Made by a program: the position numbers and the translations under genes. The notes below the pieces were generated by a model. It made no database searches and had not been told where the DNA came from. It saw only the letters and a program-made list of their open reading frames with translations. This document shows positions 24,566 through 39,680 of a stretch of DNA of 64,000 nt, in pieces; position 1 is the stretch's first letter, and each line of letters begins with the position of its first letter. The stretch spans positions 186,001-250,000 of the forward strand of contig JAJJXM010000058.1 in the NCBI GenBank assembly GCA_024516155.1. The letters are read 5' to 3'. This stretch comes from Pyronema omphalodes (Eukaryota; Ascomycota; Pezizomycetes; Pezizales; Pyronemataceae).

Positions 24566-25230
24566 CAGTTTACCGGGCAAAATCTTAAACCAGGTTAACT
24601 GAATTGATAATTCACAGTTAGTTGGTGTAGTTTTGGTGTCCCGGATACACAGTTGGTTCAGTTTTGAGGGGTAATTAAAACCAGGTAACTGCAGTGCACT
24701 GATTACACGGACTCGGTAAATACAAACCAGTTTAACCACATCGGGAACCAGTGAATGCAGGAATAAATAATGTATTCAACCTCGTTTGAACCCACCGGTA
24801 GCCGAGCCTGCAAGTATCTCAACCCTCCTTAATCCACCAGCTTCTGGTAACCAAATTTCCCAACCTTTACAAAATTGCGTTGAACATGCTCTCAGTTCCC
24901 GCAATGACTGCCTAGTCTGAGCTGCTATTTTTTGAATGCAAGCGGATCATTATGTCGTACCTCCATTCAATGCAGGTAGATATTCTGGAGGCTGTTGATG
25001 GGCTCAAGAGCTTCAATTGTAGGCGTAGGTTGTGATTTCTAGGGACCCAAATTTTGTTACGTATGCACTGAATCATATTTATTGCCCCTTCATAAACCAG
25101 TTCCTCTGGACAAACGAGTTTCAGCAGTTTCAAATAGTTCACCCGGTTTGCCAAGCCCTGCATTCGGTTAACTGGTTTTCGCAGTTTAACCAGTTTAACC
25201 AGTTTATACTACTGACAGTAAACTGAACTG
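24566..25230. other. cluster of AAACCAG/CTGGTTT motifs
   Basis: About seven variants of AAACCAG(T/G)TTAAC in both orientations, including a threefold 9-bp run of CCAGTTTAA near 25181-25207. The form ACTGGTTT fits the Grainyhead/CP2-type binding consensus as I know it. It could also be decayed repeat DNA. Confidence 0.3.
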
Positions 25231-26502
25231 GGTCGCCGTACAGTCCGTTTTGGCCGTCACTTTGAACTGGCTTGTACGACTGGGAGGCCTGCACTGGAAG
25301 ATATGGTCCCATCCCCCCCCCGTGCGCGCTTCCTTCATGGGTATATAATGTTCATGCCATATTAGCATTTTCCGCAGATCAACAAGAACTCCATCTTACT
25401 ACCGGGGAAGTCTGTGCCATTACTTTACTTGACTTCGCTTCACCGCAGCTTCTTTATGCCGTTTCATGCATTATGGAATCGACTAATTTACCATTGACTA
25501 GCTCAGCAGCTCATCAGACAACTGCTACCTCTAACACCCTACCCCTTAGCATTATCAGTAGCAACCTTGTTTTTCACTAAGCTCCAAGCCTCAATGGCCC
25601 CGCCTTCTCCTCATCATCCAGTATTCCTGATCCTGTCCGTTATCCAATCCAATATCTATCCATATACATCCACCGTCATCACTACGCCCCAAAACTTCAT
25701 CATCCCCTACTCTTACCCCATTCAGCTCATCAATTCAGTTCTATTTCATTTGTTTTTCACCTGCCATAGCCCATTAAATCCCTCATACGCATCCCTACTT
25801 TTGCCTCCCGTAATAATACTTTCATAATACCGAGTGATACGCCATGCATGCAACACGGTACAGGATATCATTACCTACATAGGTATTTGCTGCGCCACCA
25901 TGCAACCACGCCACCACGCCACCATGCAATCACATCGTCACGCCACAATGATGTAATGATGTAATACTGTAATTCCAAATTCCGAAATCCTTCAGCTGCC
26001 CTACGTTTCTCGATTATAGATGATTGGTACGGTACGTGACTGTTTACAACGCCTCTATCTCTGGTTCTATCTACTTTCAACAGAAGAGCAGAAAACATAA
26101 TAAAAAACAAAAGAAACGAAACAAAAAAGAACGCAAAAACGAAAAAAGAAAGGATAACTAAAATAAAAAATTTCCATGCATGGTTCCTGTTTCAGTTGTA
26201 TCTTAGAGCGCTGATAGATATAAAAAGAAAAAGAAGAAAAAAACTACATCCGCGTGCCTAAAGGTGCTTTTCACTACCTTTAGCCACGAGTCGGTGTAAA
26301 AGTAAATGTTTTTTTGTCGCTCAATACCGCTTACGTCTGGTGAATAGACTGAATAGACCGAAAAATAAAACTTGCACACATATCTTATGCGTTAGAATCA
26401 ATTGTTTCCATTACGTAAAGTGACATAAAGCAAAGTAAAGCTTAGAATTATTCGCATAATCTGTATGTGTACTTGTAATATATCTATTTGTCATCTCATG
26501 CA

Positions 26503-26547
26503 TCATCTATGTATCTGTCATCTATGTATCTGTCATCTATGTATCTG
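26503..26547. repeat. 15-bp tandem repeat, three perfect copies
   Basis: TCATCTATGTATCTG repeats three times without change at 26503-26517, 26518-26532 and 26533-26547. Confidence 0.9.
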
Positions 26548-26586
26548 CACTGCTGCGGAAATATATTGAGTTAAGATTTTAAGACA

Positions 26587-26615
26587 GCAAGCGAGCAAGC
26601 AAGCGAGCGAGCGAA
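26587..26615. repeat. tetranucleotide microsatellite (GCAA/GCGA)n
   Basis: Alternating GCAA and GCGA units over about 29 bp. No gene is associated. Confidence 0.8.
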
Positions 26616-27307
26616 AATGCGAACCAGGGGACAGAAAACGGTAGCACAGTGACACAGATTAATCATCATTTTATAGTTACTGGCATAAAACCCCTGATAT
26701 CACTACAGTATACCGATAATTATCACCGAGTTTAACTCAATCAAGTTTGGCCGAGTCAAGTTTTACTAACGTTTTGTGCTGTTTCCACACATCCATCAAT
26801 TCCCTACATATAAAAAATGGTTCTCAGAATAATCATACACACACACTCACTCACTCACACATATGGTTACTACACTTTAATCTTTTTCATAACCCTCCAA
26901 TCCTCCTGTCAAATGGATTCAAGTTCTCGAAGGCTTAAAAGGAGGAAGTCGCACAAAACACAAAATTGCAATCAAAAAAAATCAAAAATAAAAGATCAAA
27001 AAAGCCTCCCAATATAGTATATATATAAAAAAAAAACTCAAAAGCATGATAAACTCAAAAGGAAAATAACATAGGAAAATAAAAGGTGAAAAGTGATTAA
27101 ACCACAACATGTAAACATCGGCATCGATCCTTTTCGGTCATACATCCTTGTCCTCGTCCTCGTTCCCGGCATTGTATTCAATTCCTCCCGAAATTCCACC
27201 AGATCGTGCTGATAATGTTGTTAGGGTAGTTACTTCTTTCTCTACCCATTCCCCGCCTCTTAATCCCCTATCTACTTGAATCCCCTTACCGGGTTCTCAG
27301 CATTCTT

Positions 27308-30211
<2,904 letters not shown>

Positions 30212-30798
30212 TTAGTAGATGAATTGGTATAGGAATTGAAAACCTCGGCGAGTTGGTGAGAAGTTTCCTTGTGTGGCGGAACCGGCGCTGTGGGCTGGCG
30301 ATAGGGTGCGGATCTCGTAGTATTGTCACCGGCGGAAAGCTGCGTCCACTCGGATGATGATGTATGGAATATCGGTGGTGTAAATACAGCCAAGAGAAGA
30401 GATAATAAAGTATAGACTAAAGACGGCAGAAAGGATGGGGCGCCGGCTGGTGTCGTCTTGCACGTAATGGAACGAGGGTTGAAGAATAAAAGAAGTACTT
30501 CTGGAAGTACCGATAGATGGCGGGGATTGGGGATAACAGGGCGGTGAAAGGATCGGGATTGAGGACTGAGGATTGAGGATTTGGGGGCGGAAGGAGCAGG
30601 AGGGGAGGGGGGTGGTGGTGCTGGTGGTGGTGCACGATACCTTTCAACGGAATGGAAATGAGCGAACGCGAGGTTCGGCCGGTCTAGAGTAGTAGTGTGA
30701 GATTGAGGATGAGCGGGTTGGATCTTGCGGCGATGATGATGGCAGCATTGCTTTCACCAATTAAGACGCCGATGAGTTTCTCGGGCGGTGGTTGCTTG

Positions 30799-30820
30799 TT
30801 TTTTTTTTTTTTTTTTTTTT
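30799..30820. repeat. homopolymer run of 22 T
   Basis: Uninterrupted T run about 610 bp upstream of the transcription factor start codon. It reads as poly-A on the gene's sense strand. Such tracts are common nucleosome-excluding promoter elements in fungi. Confidence 0.75.
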
Positions 30821-33800
30821 CTTCATCTTTTTATCTTTCGAAGGGTGATAGCTGAAATACTGTATACTCGTTAAGTGATGGCTGGAGAGTGAAGGTCTCT
30901 GTCGATGTCATTATATCTAATTAATCTATATCAATATCCTTTGTATCTAGTTATTGTCTAATTAATGTTATTGTATTTACACAGCAATTCTCTCTCTGTC
31001 AATGTCCTTTTCTCTCGTTATTCGCTGTCAATATAATATGTCTTTGTATCTTCATAGTCATTCTCTCGTCTTCATCTGATGAGATATCATACTGATAGTC
31101 GAATTCCTCCCTCCCCCCCCCCCTCCCATCTCTTCCCATATCTCGATCCCATTCGCCGCTACGCAGCTCGTTTACAGCATCTTCCCACCGACGCCCTCCG
31201 ATTCGCGTTCGATCTTTTTAGCATGCACTCTGGATTTTTCCAGTGCGTGATCGTTCTCACGCGAAGCCGGAACGATGTTTCCTCTGCGTGGCCCTAGACG
31301 AGATAGGATAAGCAGTTCTTATTTAGTCGCGGCACGGCGTGACAAGAGTCGACCTAGCCCATGTCCAGCGCCGACAAGGGAATGTGGCAGCGGACAGTAG
31401 GGACAGGCCATACAGCCGAGCAGCGAGCAGCGAGCACAAGGGGACGGCAGACAGCAGACAGCGTTGTGAAACCAAGTACATAGCCAAGCAGCCACCGAGG
31501 TACTTGACAAAGTCGGTTCCGGCTCAATAGAGAGAGGACCATCACACGCCCATTACGACGACTCCCGAAGACTTTTCGGAGACTTTTGACAGCAGATACT
31601 GTACATACCGTATGAACTCTACCGTTTGACCTAAAGAGCCTAGGTAGCCCAGTAATGCAGGGTGCGGGTTCCTTTAGATCTGGGCTTTCTTATGTGCATT
31701 TGAAACTCCCCTACTCTTGCGCTGGCTATGTACATAACTGAGCAAGATAATTTTCTGGTCTTTTCCGAGTTTATGTAGAGTATTGACGGGACATTCACAT
31801 ATCTCCTCACATTCATATCTTTGTTGTCATAGCGTATTTAAGTTTCAAGACAGTTTTACATGTATCCCATAGCCTAATCATAGTGTTGATTATCCGCACT
31901 ACAAAATAAACATCAAGATGTATAATTCTGTCTCTACCCTTAAATCGAAATTTCTTGACCGAGATTATGCATATTAAATCTACTCTTCTCCATCAAAGCA
32001 TTGACGGGCAAAACATTTGATTTCTACACAATCTCTAATCTACACTTTTTCATCCCACGTCCCACATCACATCCTATCCCGACAACCGAGCGAGCCGGTG
32101 CTGCCGGAGTAGGACAAAGTAAGTATAATTGATCTAGCCAATTCTATATGGTGAGGCGGGTTCGCAGGGCGTGGTGTGGCTTAACAAGTTACGGCTATCT
32201 CCAGCAGCTGAGTGAATGATCTTTATGTTACAGGAGCGCTCCTGGCTTTACCGGTCTTAAGATAGGGTTTGACCGTGATTATGCCTCAGGTTTTATGGCT
32301 CTCGTGTATTAAAATATAGAAAGGCTTGTACTACAAACCGCTCGAGGCCGTTCGTCCGTTCATCATGGGTCGTTAGAAATCTATTAAAAAACAATTGCCG
32401 AAAAGCTCTATGAAAATTACCACAGGCTGCTAGTGAAGCCTGAAAAGAAATTTTAATTATTAAAGTCTCGCTGAATATCGTTATAGAATAAATAATTTAT
32501 GACTTATACAACCTTCTTGTAAGCCTTGCGGGTCTGCATAACAACAGGAGATATGTATTTTCCACTTTGATCAGACCTGTATTAGCAGCGAATGATATGA
32601 TCCGGGTCCCCTCGGCATGGGCTTATACTTCGGTACATCAGCCGTATCGTGTTCTCGTTCGCTCCTCGCTCGCTTGGCCACGAGTCCTGCAAGTCCTGGA
32701 ATGTCAAGTAATCTAGAAGGAAGCTGATGTTTTTGGAATCCGGTAATGTAGGTTACCTGCAGCGTTGCGGGTCTTGATCCGGAGTTTTGTATCATTGGAG
32801 GATTTGTCTTTCCCCGGGTTCCTTTGGGGTTTGATAAAGACAGTAGATCGGATAGTGAAGGAATGAGGGCATTCGAATCAACTTAATTGGAAATAGGTGG
32901 TGTTGATTCCCATGTACTTCCGTACTTAAACATGCTTTACAGGCTTTGATGTGGTTTATCACCATATTCAGCCCCCTCTGGTTCCCTTCGGTTCAATCCG
33001 TACTTTGTCGTAATATGACGGACACCCTCAAGTTTTAGCTAAGGTACGCCTGCCATTGGAATACAAACTATGATCGTCCGGAGCGTTCGGAGCGTTCGGA
33101 AACGTTCCAGGTTGCTTGCTTGGACCGACAGATCCCATATGGTGGCCACCATTTGAAGTTGGAGGTTGAATAGATACCCATGTTTGCATGACTCGCAGGG
33201 AAGTTAGAACCTTAAGCCATTGATGGGATGTATTTATCATACCGTGAACTCAGATCATAACAAGACAACTTTGCTGCTATTACCTCGTGCTTCTAGGGAT
33301 GTCTCAACTAACGGTTTGTGACGGGTTAAAACCCGTTCGTGAAACCTTTACTAAAGCCTCTGAAAGCTCTCCAATTGTCACCGTGGCTTTGTTTCCTCCA
33401 TAAATCGTCGATTTTCCCATATTATTTGCACCGTCGGTTCCTGTAATTGAAGGGGTTGAGTAGCTTAAGCTCCATGGATTTTTCCGCGGGTGACATGATG
33501 ATATCTAGTCTTTATTTGTACCGAACCGCGGATAATTTTCGTAGCTGCCTTATGATAGCTAGTCCTGACTACTTCTTTACCACTATTCCTTTTTTTACTG
33601 CCAGGTGTTGTAGCATTGGTAGCAGTTAGTAGTGGGTGCTGGTGGGTGTTGGCCGCAAGGAAAAGTAGTGGCCTACCTCGGATCATTGCGCAAGGTGAGA
33701 GATCGAATCTGCAGCAATCTTGCTCATGATCTTCGCGGTGACTCTCGATCTGACGAAGCGAAGCGTTGGAGCAATAAGCATAGTACGTAGACAACCTTTT

Positions 33801-34576
33801 TCTCTCTCTCGTTTCACCTGTATAGAAGTTTGTATTGTATATATCAACCGCTACAAAACCCTCAATTTTCCTTACGCCTCATAAGCCACGGAATCCCACA
33901 AGCGTTCCGCACCCCTCGTGTAACGTACCATAGGCTGATCTAGCGCTCCTTTTTCTCGGTATCTTCCGTAAAAGGCTCCTGATGTAGTGCTTTTGTTGCC
34001 GGGACTCCGAAGCTGCGCTCGCGCAGTAAGCGCAGAAGCCAAGCTAGTGTAAACCTATCTGATAGGTACCGGTAAAACGGACGGCGGTATGTAGTTGGAG
34101 CGATGGGATGAGGGAAAATCGTCGGCTTCTGATACCGAATGTCGATCAACTGGTTTCGGTATTAGCGTCCCAGGTAAACATCCGAAAAGACGTGGTATGT
34201 ACAATATGAACCGATTTTGATACGCTTTTTCGTTGCTTCCGAGACCAAAGTACAAATACAAAGTTAGTCATTTACTTTTCTTGACAACTCGACAAGGTTT
34301 TATTTATGTCTGTGGGAAAATACTTATAATCGCAAGTTTATGCAAAACCACAAATACAGGAGGTGCATCCGGAGATGATTTGATGGAAAAAAGAAAAGGA
34401 AAAAGAAAAAAAAAGGCACATACAGCAGAAAGATATGAAGGGCTTTCTGACGGTCGTAGCCGTGTTGTATGACAGCATCCACCTACATAAACCAACCAGC
34501 CAAACGCCTAGAAAAAGAATCAGGAGGGGAACAAATCCCAATGGTTTCCAGCGTTACTCTGATTGTGTTAGCATAG

Positions 34577-34725
34577 CTGAAGGTTGGGTAAGACCTTTCT
34601 TTTTTCAAAGTTTCTTACGGCTGTGTAGGACTTTACTTTTTTTTCAATAAGTCTATTTATTACGGCTGGGTAGGACTTTACTATTTTTCAATAAGTTTAT
34701 TTATTACGGCTAGTGGGACCTTTCG
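34577..34725. repeat. imperfect minisatellite, 44-45-bp unit, about three copies
   Basis: The unit contains GTAGGACTTTACT, a T run, CAATAAGT and TTACGGCT. TTACGG starts at 34615, 34660 and 34704. The first copy is more diverged. Confidence 0.65.
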
Positions 34726-37700
34726 GTATGAAGCATCCGAACGAAAAGCCAGCCTATCATAACTGATGGAAGATCAAAGCTCGAAGCACAGAATCGCCGG
34801 CCTACATACGAGTATACTACCGAGACTTGTCAACGTGGTTAATATCCGGGTGTTAAAAAGAACGAAAAAAAAAAACCCCTCGCAAGCTAAAACTTCGAAT
34901 CTTGCCTTCACGATTAATTATCTTTCTTCACTCACAATGGAAAACTGCGGGCAATGCACTCGGACCCATTCGATAGTTCCTACAGCACAAAAAATAGCCA
35001 GCGGACTGCACGTGCCCTCCGCGGCTCCCCCTCCTGCGATCAGTGTCAAAGCAAAGTCCAGTAAAAGTAACATGACGTATGTTCACCGTGTAAACCACCG
35101 GGCCTAGAAGGGTTTCAGACTCTACCGCACATCTTCAGTCATCTTTAGAATTGCACTGCGCGGTGCGTCGCTCGGAGACCGGCGACAACAACTATAACCG
35201 CACTGCGAAAGCTCAGGTTGTTGGAATGTTCCGATTCGGCGGCAAAATGTGCATTTATCACACCATATCTCAATCCCAACATTAAAAAGAACAGCCGCAG
35301 CAAGATTCCAGGCACAGACGTCAGTGTATCGTACACGATCTAGATGTCTAAAAGTACATCGCTGGAAAGTAATCTCCCACGTCAGAAATATAAAGCGAAA
35401 CTCGGGTACGTTAGGCTCTGCAACTTATTGCTTGTTGATTGTGCTAAAGGGGTGTGAACTTGGTCTCAAGCTTCGGTCCCGCAATATCCCGTAAAAAAAA
35501 GACAGCCGGAGGTCTGCCCGTTGCCCCGCATACTGTGACAATACCCCGCGTGACATGAACCCTCGTGGTAACAAAACGGCCAAGCATGCCGAAAGCACTC
35601 GGCAAGGTGAACATGAAAATCCGGGTGTTTCCCCGAGCAAAAAAATTTAGAAAATGTTGAGGGTGCGTGTGTGATGAGAGAAAAAAAATTAATAGATCCA
35701 ACATTAACTCATATCAGCCAGGGTGCTTCCTGCAAATTGATGCCAGCCGAATTCGTTTGGCTGATGCCATACAAGAGCCAAATCTAGATGACTAAAGCCA
35801 GCTATGGAACTTTCCGGGCCAATTATAATCACGATATACCCGCTAGATGCTCTGGCTGGAAGTTGCTGCGCTGCGCCAGCCCTATTTTTCTGGACGAACT
35901 GGCATGAAGTATGGTGTAGGGTGTGAAAAGCATGCAGAGTTGAAGTGTCAGATTTTGTATTCAAATCACGTGCGGAACAACTGGACCGAATAAAAATGAT
36001 GCTCCAGTGACATCTGAAACAATCGTAGCCAGCCGTAGAAGTGAAATGTGAAGACGCTTGGCTATATTGCCGGACCCAATAACATTTTGCGGGAGATTTT
36101 CGTTGACTTGAGGGTTGCCTATCGGGGCAAGGCTTATTTGTAAATGTGCATCTAAATATTTGCTCCATGTAGCCGGTACCAGATATCCAATAGAGTCAGT
36201 GAAACATTTTGCTGTCACGGAATAACTTTGCATATTATGCGCTGAAACGGCCGAAACAGCGAAAAAGAATTGCGCATATTTACCGCACGCGCCATAGCCG
36301 GTGCCCACTAGCTTTAATTCCTTAACCATAGCTACTGGGCTGAGATATGTGAATAGTGGCTTTTATTATTTTCATGTCCTGCGGCCAGGTTCTGCACGCC
36401 GCTGTGTTGTCCGATCACGGGTAGAGGGGTTGCAGATCATGCAAAGCCAAAGTTGGTTCATTATAATGCACTCGGAAACCCACATTACGGTCTGTCGAGA
36501 GCAAAAGAAAAAAAAGCAGATGACAGAAAAAGCGTCGATTCATTAAGTGCTTAAGGTTCTAGTGTGGAATTATGCAAAGTAAGGAGAGATATTAAGAAGA
36601 TCGCCGAGACAATACCCGCAAGTTAACATGTCTTTGAAATAAGTGGAATGAAAAACTTCTCGTCTTTCATCTCACCGAATCGGCACATTGAAGTTTGAAG
36701 GTACGATTGGTAAAAGCATGACCCCGTTAAGGATGGCAGCACGAGCCAAAGGACTCGTGGGCGGAGAGAAGGAGGAGGCAGTGCCGAGCGTCCTTGGATT
36801 GTACCGAGTGCAGCTATAGCACATAGTAATCGTCCCATAACAGCAGCACAGCAAACGATCAATTATCTCTCGTGCCATCTTCCAGCCAGTAGAACCGCTG
36901 GCCACCTCATCGAGTACCGAGAAATAAACGCCTGTTCTGATCCCAGAAAAAATTCGGCCCAGCCCGTCAGGCTTCTGTTGAATTTCCATTGACCACTCAG
37001 AGAGTAAAAAGTACCGAAAGAGCGAAAGCAATACAACATTTGGCTGGTTTAGGTCGTACATATGCCGACCAGAGGATGTGACTCGTTCTCCTACACCCGT
37101 CTTTGCAAAGACGATCAACTCCGTACACGTCATCAGAACCGGGACGTTGCCTGATTCAAGTCTTACTCACTTTCGACCTTAATCCAAGTTTTGACGTCGT
37201 AATGTGCTATACCACCCGACTACTCGAGCTCGGGCCCCTCGGAGCAACGTGTTTAACCCCCCGACAAACGCTACATAAGTCCGTCGTCCTAGAAGGTCCC
37301 GTGAATACCGACCTGAGCGACCCTAGATCTTACGGCAGGAGCCTGTATCTGAGGCAAGTTTCAGCCTTGTGTTGAGGCGGGTCTGAGGAGAGGATATGAT
37401 ACTCTGACCTGCAGTTCGTACCGTGGTACCACAGCGGCTGATGAAGCTGCTTAAGTACGGATCACCGAAGCTTTCAAAGTGGAAGTGCGCGTAATGGTTA
37501 CTTTACAAGGAGGTATCTGTCATTCCTAAAGGACCTTTCCTGAATTAAAGTACAGATACCCCTACCTCCACATGAATATCACGGACCGTGGCCTCACCGG
37601 GGAGGGTATAATATGGGTGCTATTGTCATATGAATGGTTCACCCACTGGGCCAATCATTATTCGATGAAGACAGTTTAACAGTAACACGAGCGCCGGAAT

Positions 37701-38040
37701 TGGGTTTACGAGCCGGTGGGCCTTCATTGTGAATATTAATATGAAGGATTAGGGTTCTAAGCCAATTTACTCATTGGAGAGAGAGAGGCAGGATGAAGGG
37801 ATACCAACTGAAGTGACCAAGGGTTCTTAGTGGCTGTGGTTATGAGATACGATGGCTTTGCAGTTGGATGATTTAAAGCATCTCGGTGTACCGTACCTAA
37901 GTACCCTACAAGAGCAGGAGTCGGGCTTCATGAATTGGTGGCTGCGCATGGTAATACTTTTCAGGGGGCTGACCTGATGAGCCCGTCGCGTAAGCTGTGC
38001 TTTGTGTGAGAAAAGCCAATACATGATATCATCAGCCATA

Positions 38041-39000
38041 AAATTAGAAGATCGTTTATACTACCCACTCAGATACTATTAGAGTATAAACAAATTTGCG
38101 AATTTTCATTCAATAAACTCGCTGATGAATGTCGAGCTTGAGAAACGGGACTCGACATATCCAATAAACTGATTCAAACCTCGATACAGCATGCGTGTCT
38201 TGAGAAAACGAAAGTCAAATATTACTTGGCGTATTATTATTTCCAAAGTCAATTGACAGAATACTATCACAAATCCAAGTGATTTATCTCAAAATCTCGC
38301 AAAATTCGAAAGATACCACGAAGACAAGACTATCCGCAACTTTAACTCGAAGCATGACCCCTATGCCACTCCTAATCCTAACTAAAAGGCTGTCCATACG
38401 ATGGTATACTGTAAATCATTTTCCACCTGTGGAATCTTTTCAAACACTGTCCGGATCTTTTCCATAGCATTCTATTAATATCCTGTATTGAAACCCTTAG
38501 TATAAAACAAATAAAAATAGTAAACGGAGCTGACCAACATTATCCCACCAAAATAATCACCACCCATCACTCGAGCGAAAATCATTAATTGGACATAAAA
38601 TTCACTACGTATATCTAATATCCAGCTTTTGAAAATTTAAGCACTGATGCTCTAATTTCGATTTATGAATTATGATACCGCATAAATAATTCAAAATAAA
38701 TATAATTCTAATTTCGATCATTTTCACATACCTACGTCTATTACTTCAATAATAATAATCTCCAGATGTTAAATAAGCATATTATTCGAGCCCACGACAT
38801 ACCACAACCGATTAAAGTCCATGTTTTATTCCTAAAAGCCAAGACAGGCGGTAAAACAGCCTTATATAATACTCCGCCGCGGGCCTTGAGGGTAAAATAT
38901 TTCCTCGTCCCGAAGTTCGAACTGTATATTTCCTCCATAAAAACAATATACTCGGTACAATAATAGAGCTCAATACGCTTTTCCCCTAAAGCTTACGGCA
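38041..39000. other. AT-rich island, possible decayed element
   Basis: This part is visibly richer in A and T than its flanks and has no long open frame. In Pezizomycotina such islands are often repeats mutated by RIP, but no element domain can be read here, so the origin is open. Confidence 0.3.
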
Positions 39001-39680
39001 ATGAGCGGTAGCGAAACTTTTAAAAAGAACTGCACGAAATATGACGTATTGGAAAGTAATGCCGATCAAAACCTTTCATGTCATGAATAATTCTCACAGG
39101 TCGGATGAAAAATGTTACTTCTGTCATGCCACATCACGTAGCCGTGTTCTTGCGTTTGCAAGTGTCTTGAATCCGCGAAGTCTTTGCAGGCTTTGTATTA
39201 TTATTTTTATTATTTATACAGCATCGTGGATCTAATGGTCATTGAAATACTTGCTTGGGATAGCACAATCGGAATACCCAAAACGTTTAGTATTCATGTA
39301 TAGGCTTCGAAAAACACAACCACCGCATTCATTATCATCACCTACGTAATTACGAACAACCATCACAAATTCCTAAAGCAACCCATCCAAAACACCAAGC
39401 CATCCCACAACAATAAAATTCCACGCTGAGTAAACCATTTCAAAAACATAAAGCATGATCCAAACTCCCAAGCATATGGCAAGGTATAATACAGTTGATA
39501 GGGGAGAAAAAACAACACATAATTAAGGATAAATATAACAAAAAGGCATTGTATCGTATCGTAGGGGTATCGTTGGGGCGGAGGGTGAAATTATACAAAA
39601 GAAAAGAAAACAATAGAATAAAAAGCAAAAAGGAAAGAAAAAACCATAACCTTTCTGGACACTATTAGCCATATCTAGTA

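Larger units (their letters stand above)
19280..27307. other. 8-kb geneless stretch
   Basis: No gene with recognisable motifs was found on either strand. The longest open frames are about 100 codons, mutually overlapping, and often open with a non-ATG codon. The stretch holds A-rich tracts, a cluster of TTCTAGAA palindromes near 22.0-22.2 kb, a cluster of AAACCAG/CTGGTTT motifs at 24.5-25.2 kb and short microsatellites. It could contain non-coding RNAs or heavily decayed elements, which cannot be shown from sequence alone. Confidence 0.5.

Noticed and set aside
33690..33720. GATCGAATC, a match to the tRNA B box consensus
   Set aside because: The T stem does not pair and no A box is found upstream.
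35704..36329. Overlapping minus-strand frames of 154 and 122 codons
   Set aside because: They overlap in different frames and neither has motifs or splice sites that would join them.
36672..37133. 153-codon minus-strand open frame
   Set aside because: No family motif or sensible gene context was seen; kept out of the gene list for lack of support.
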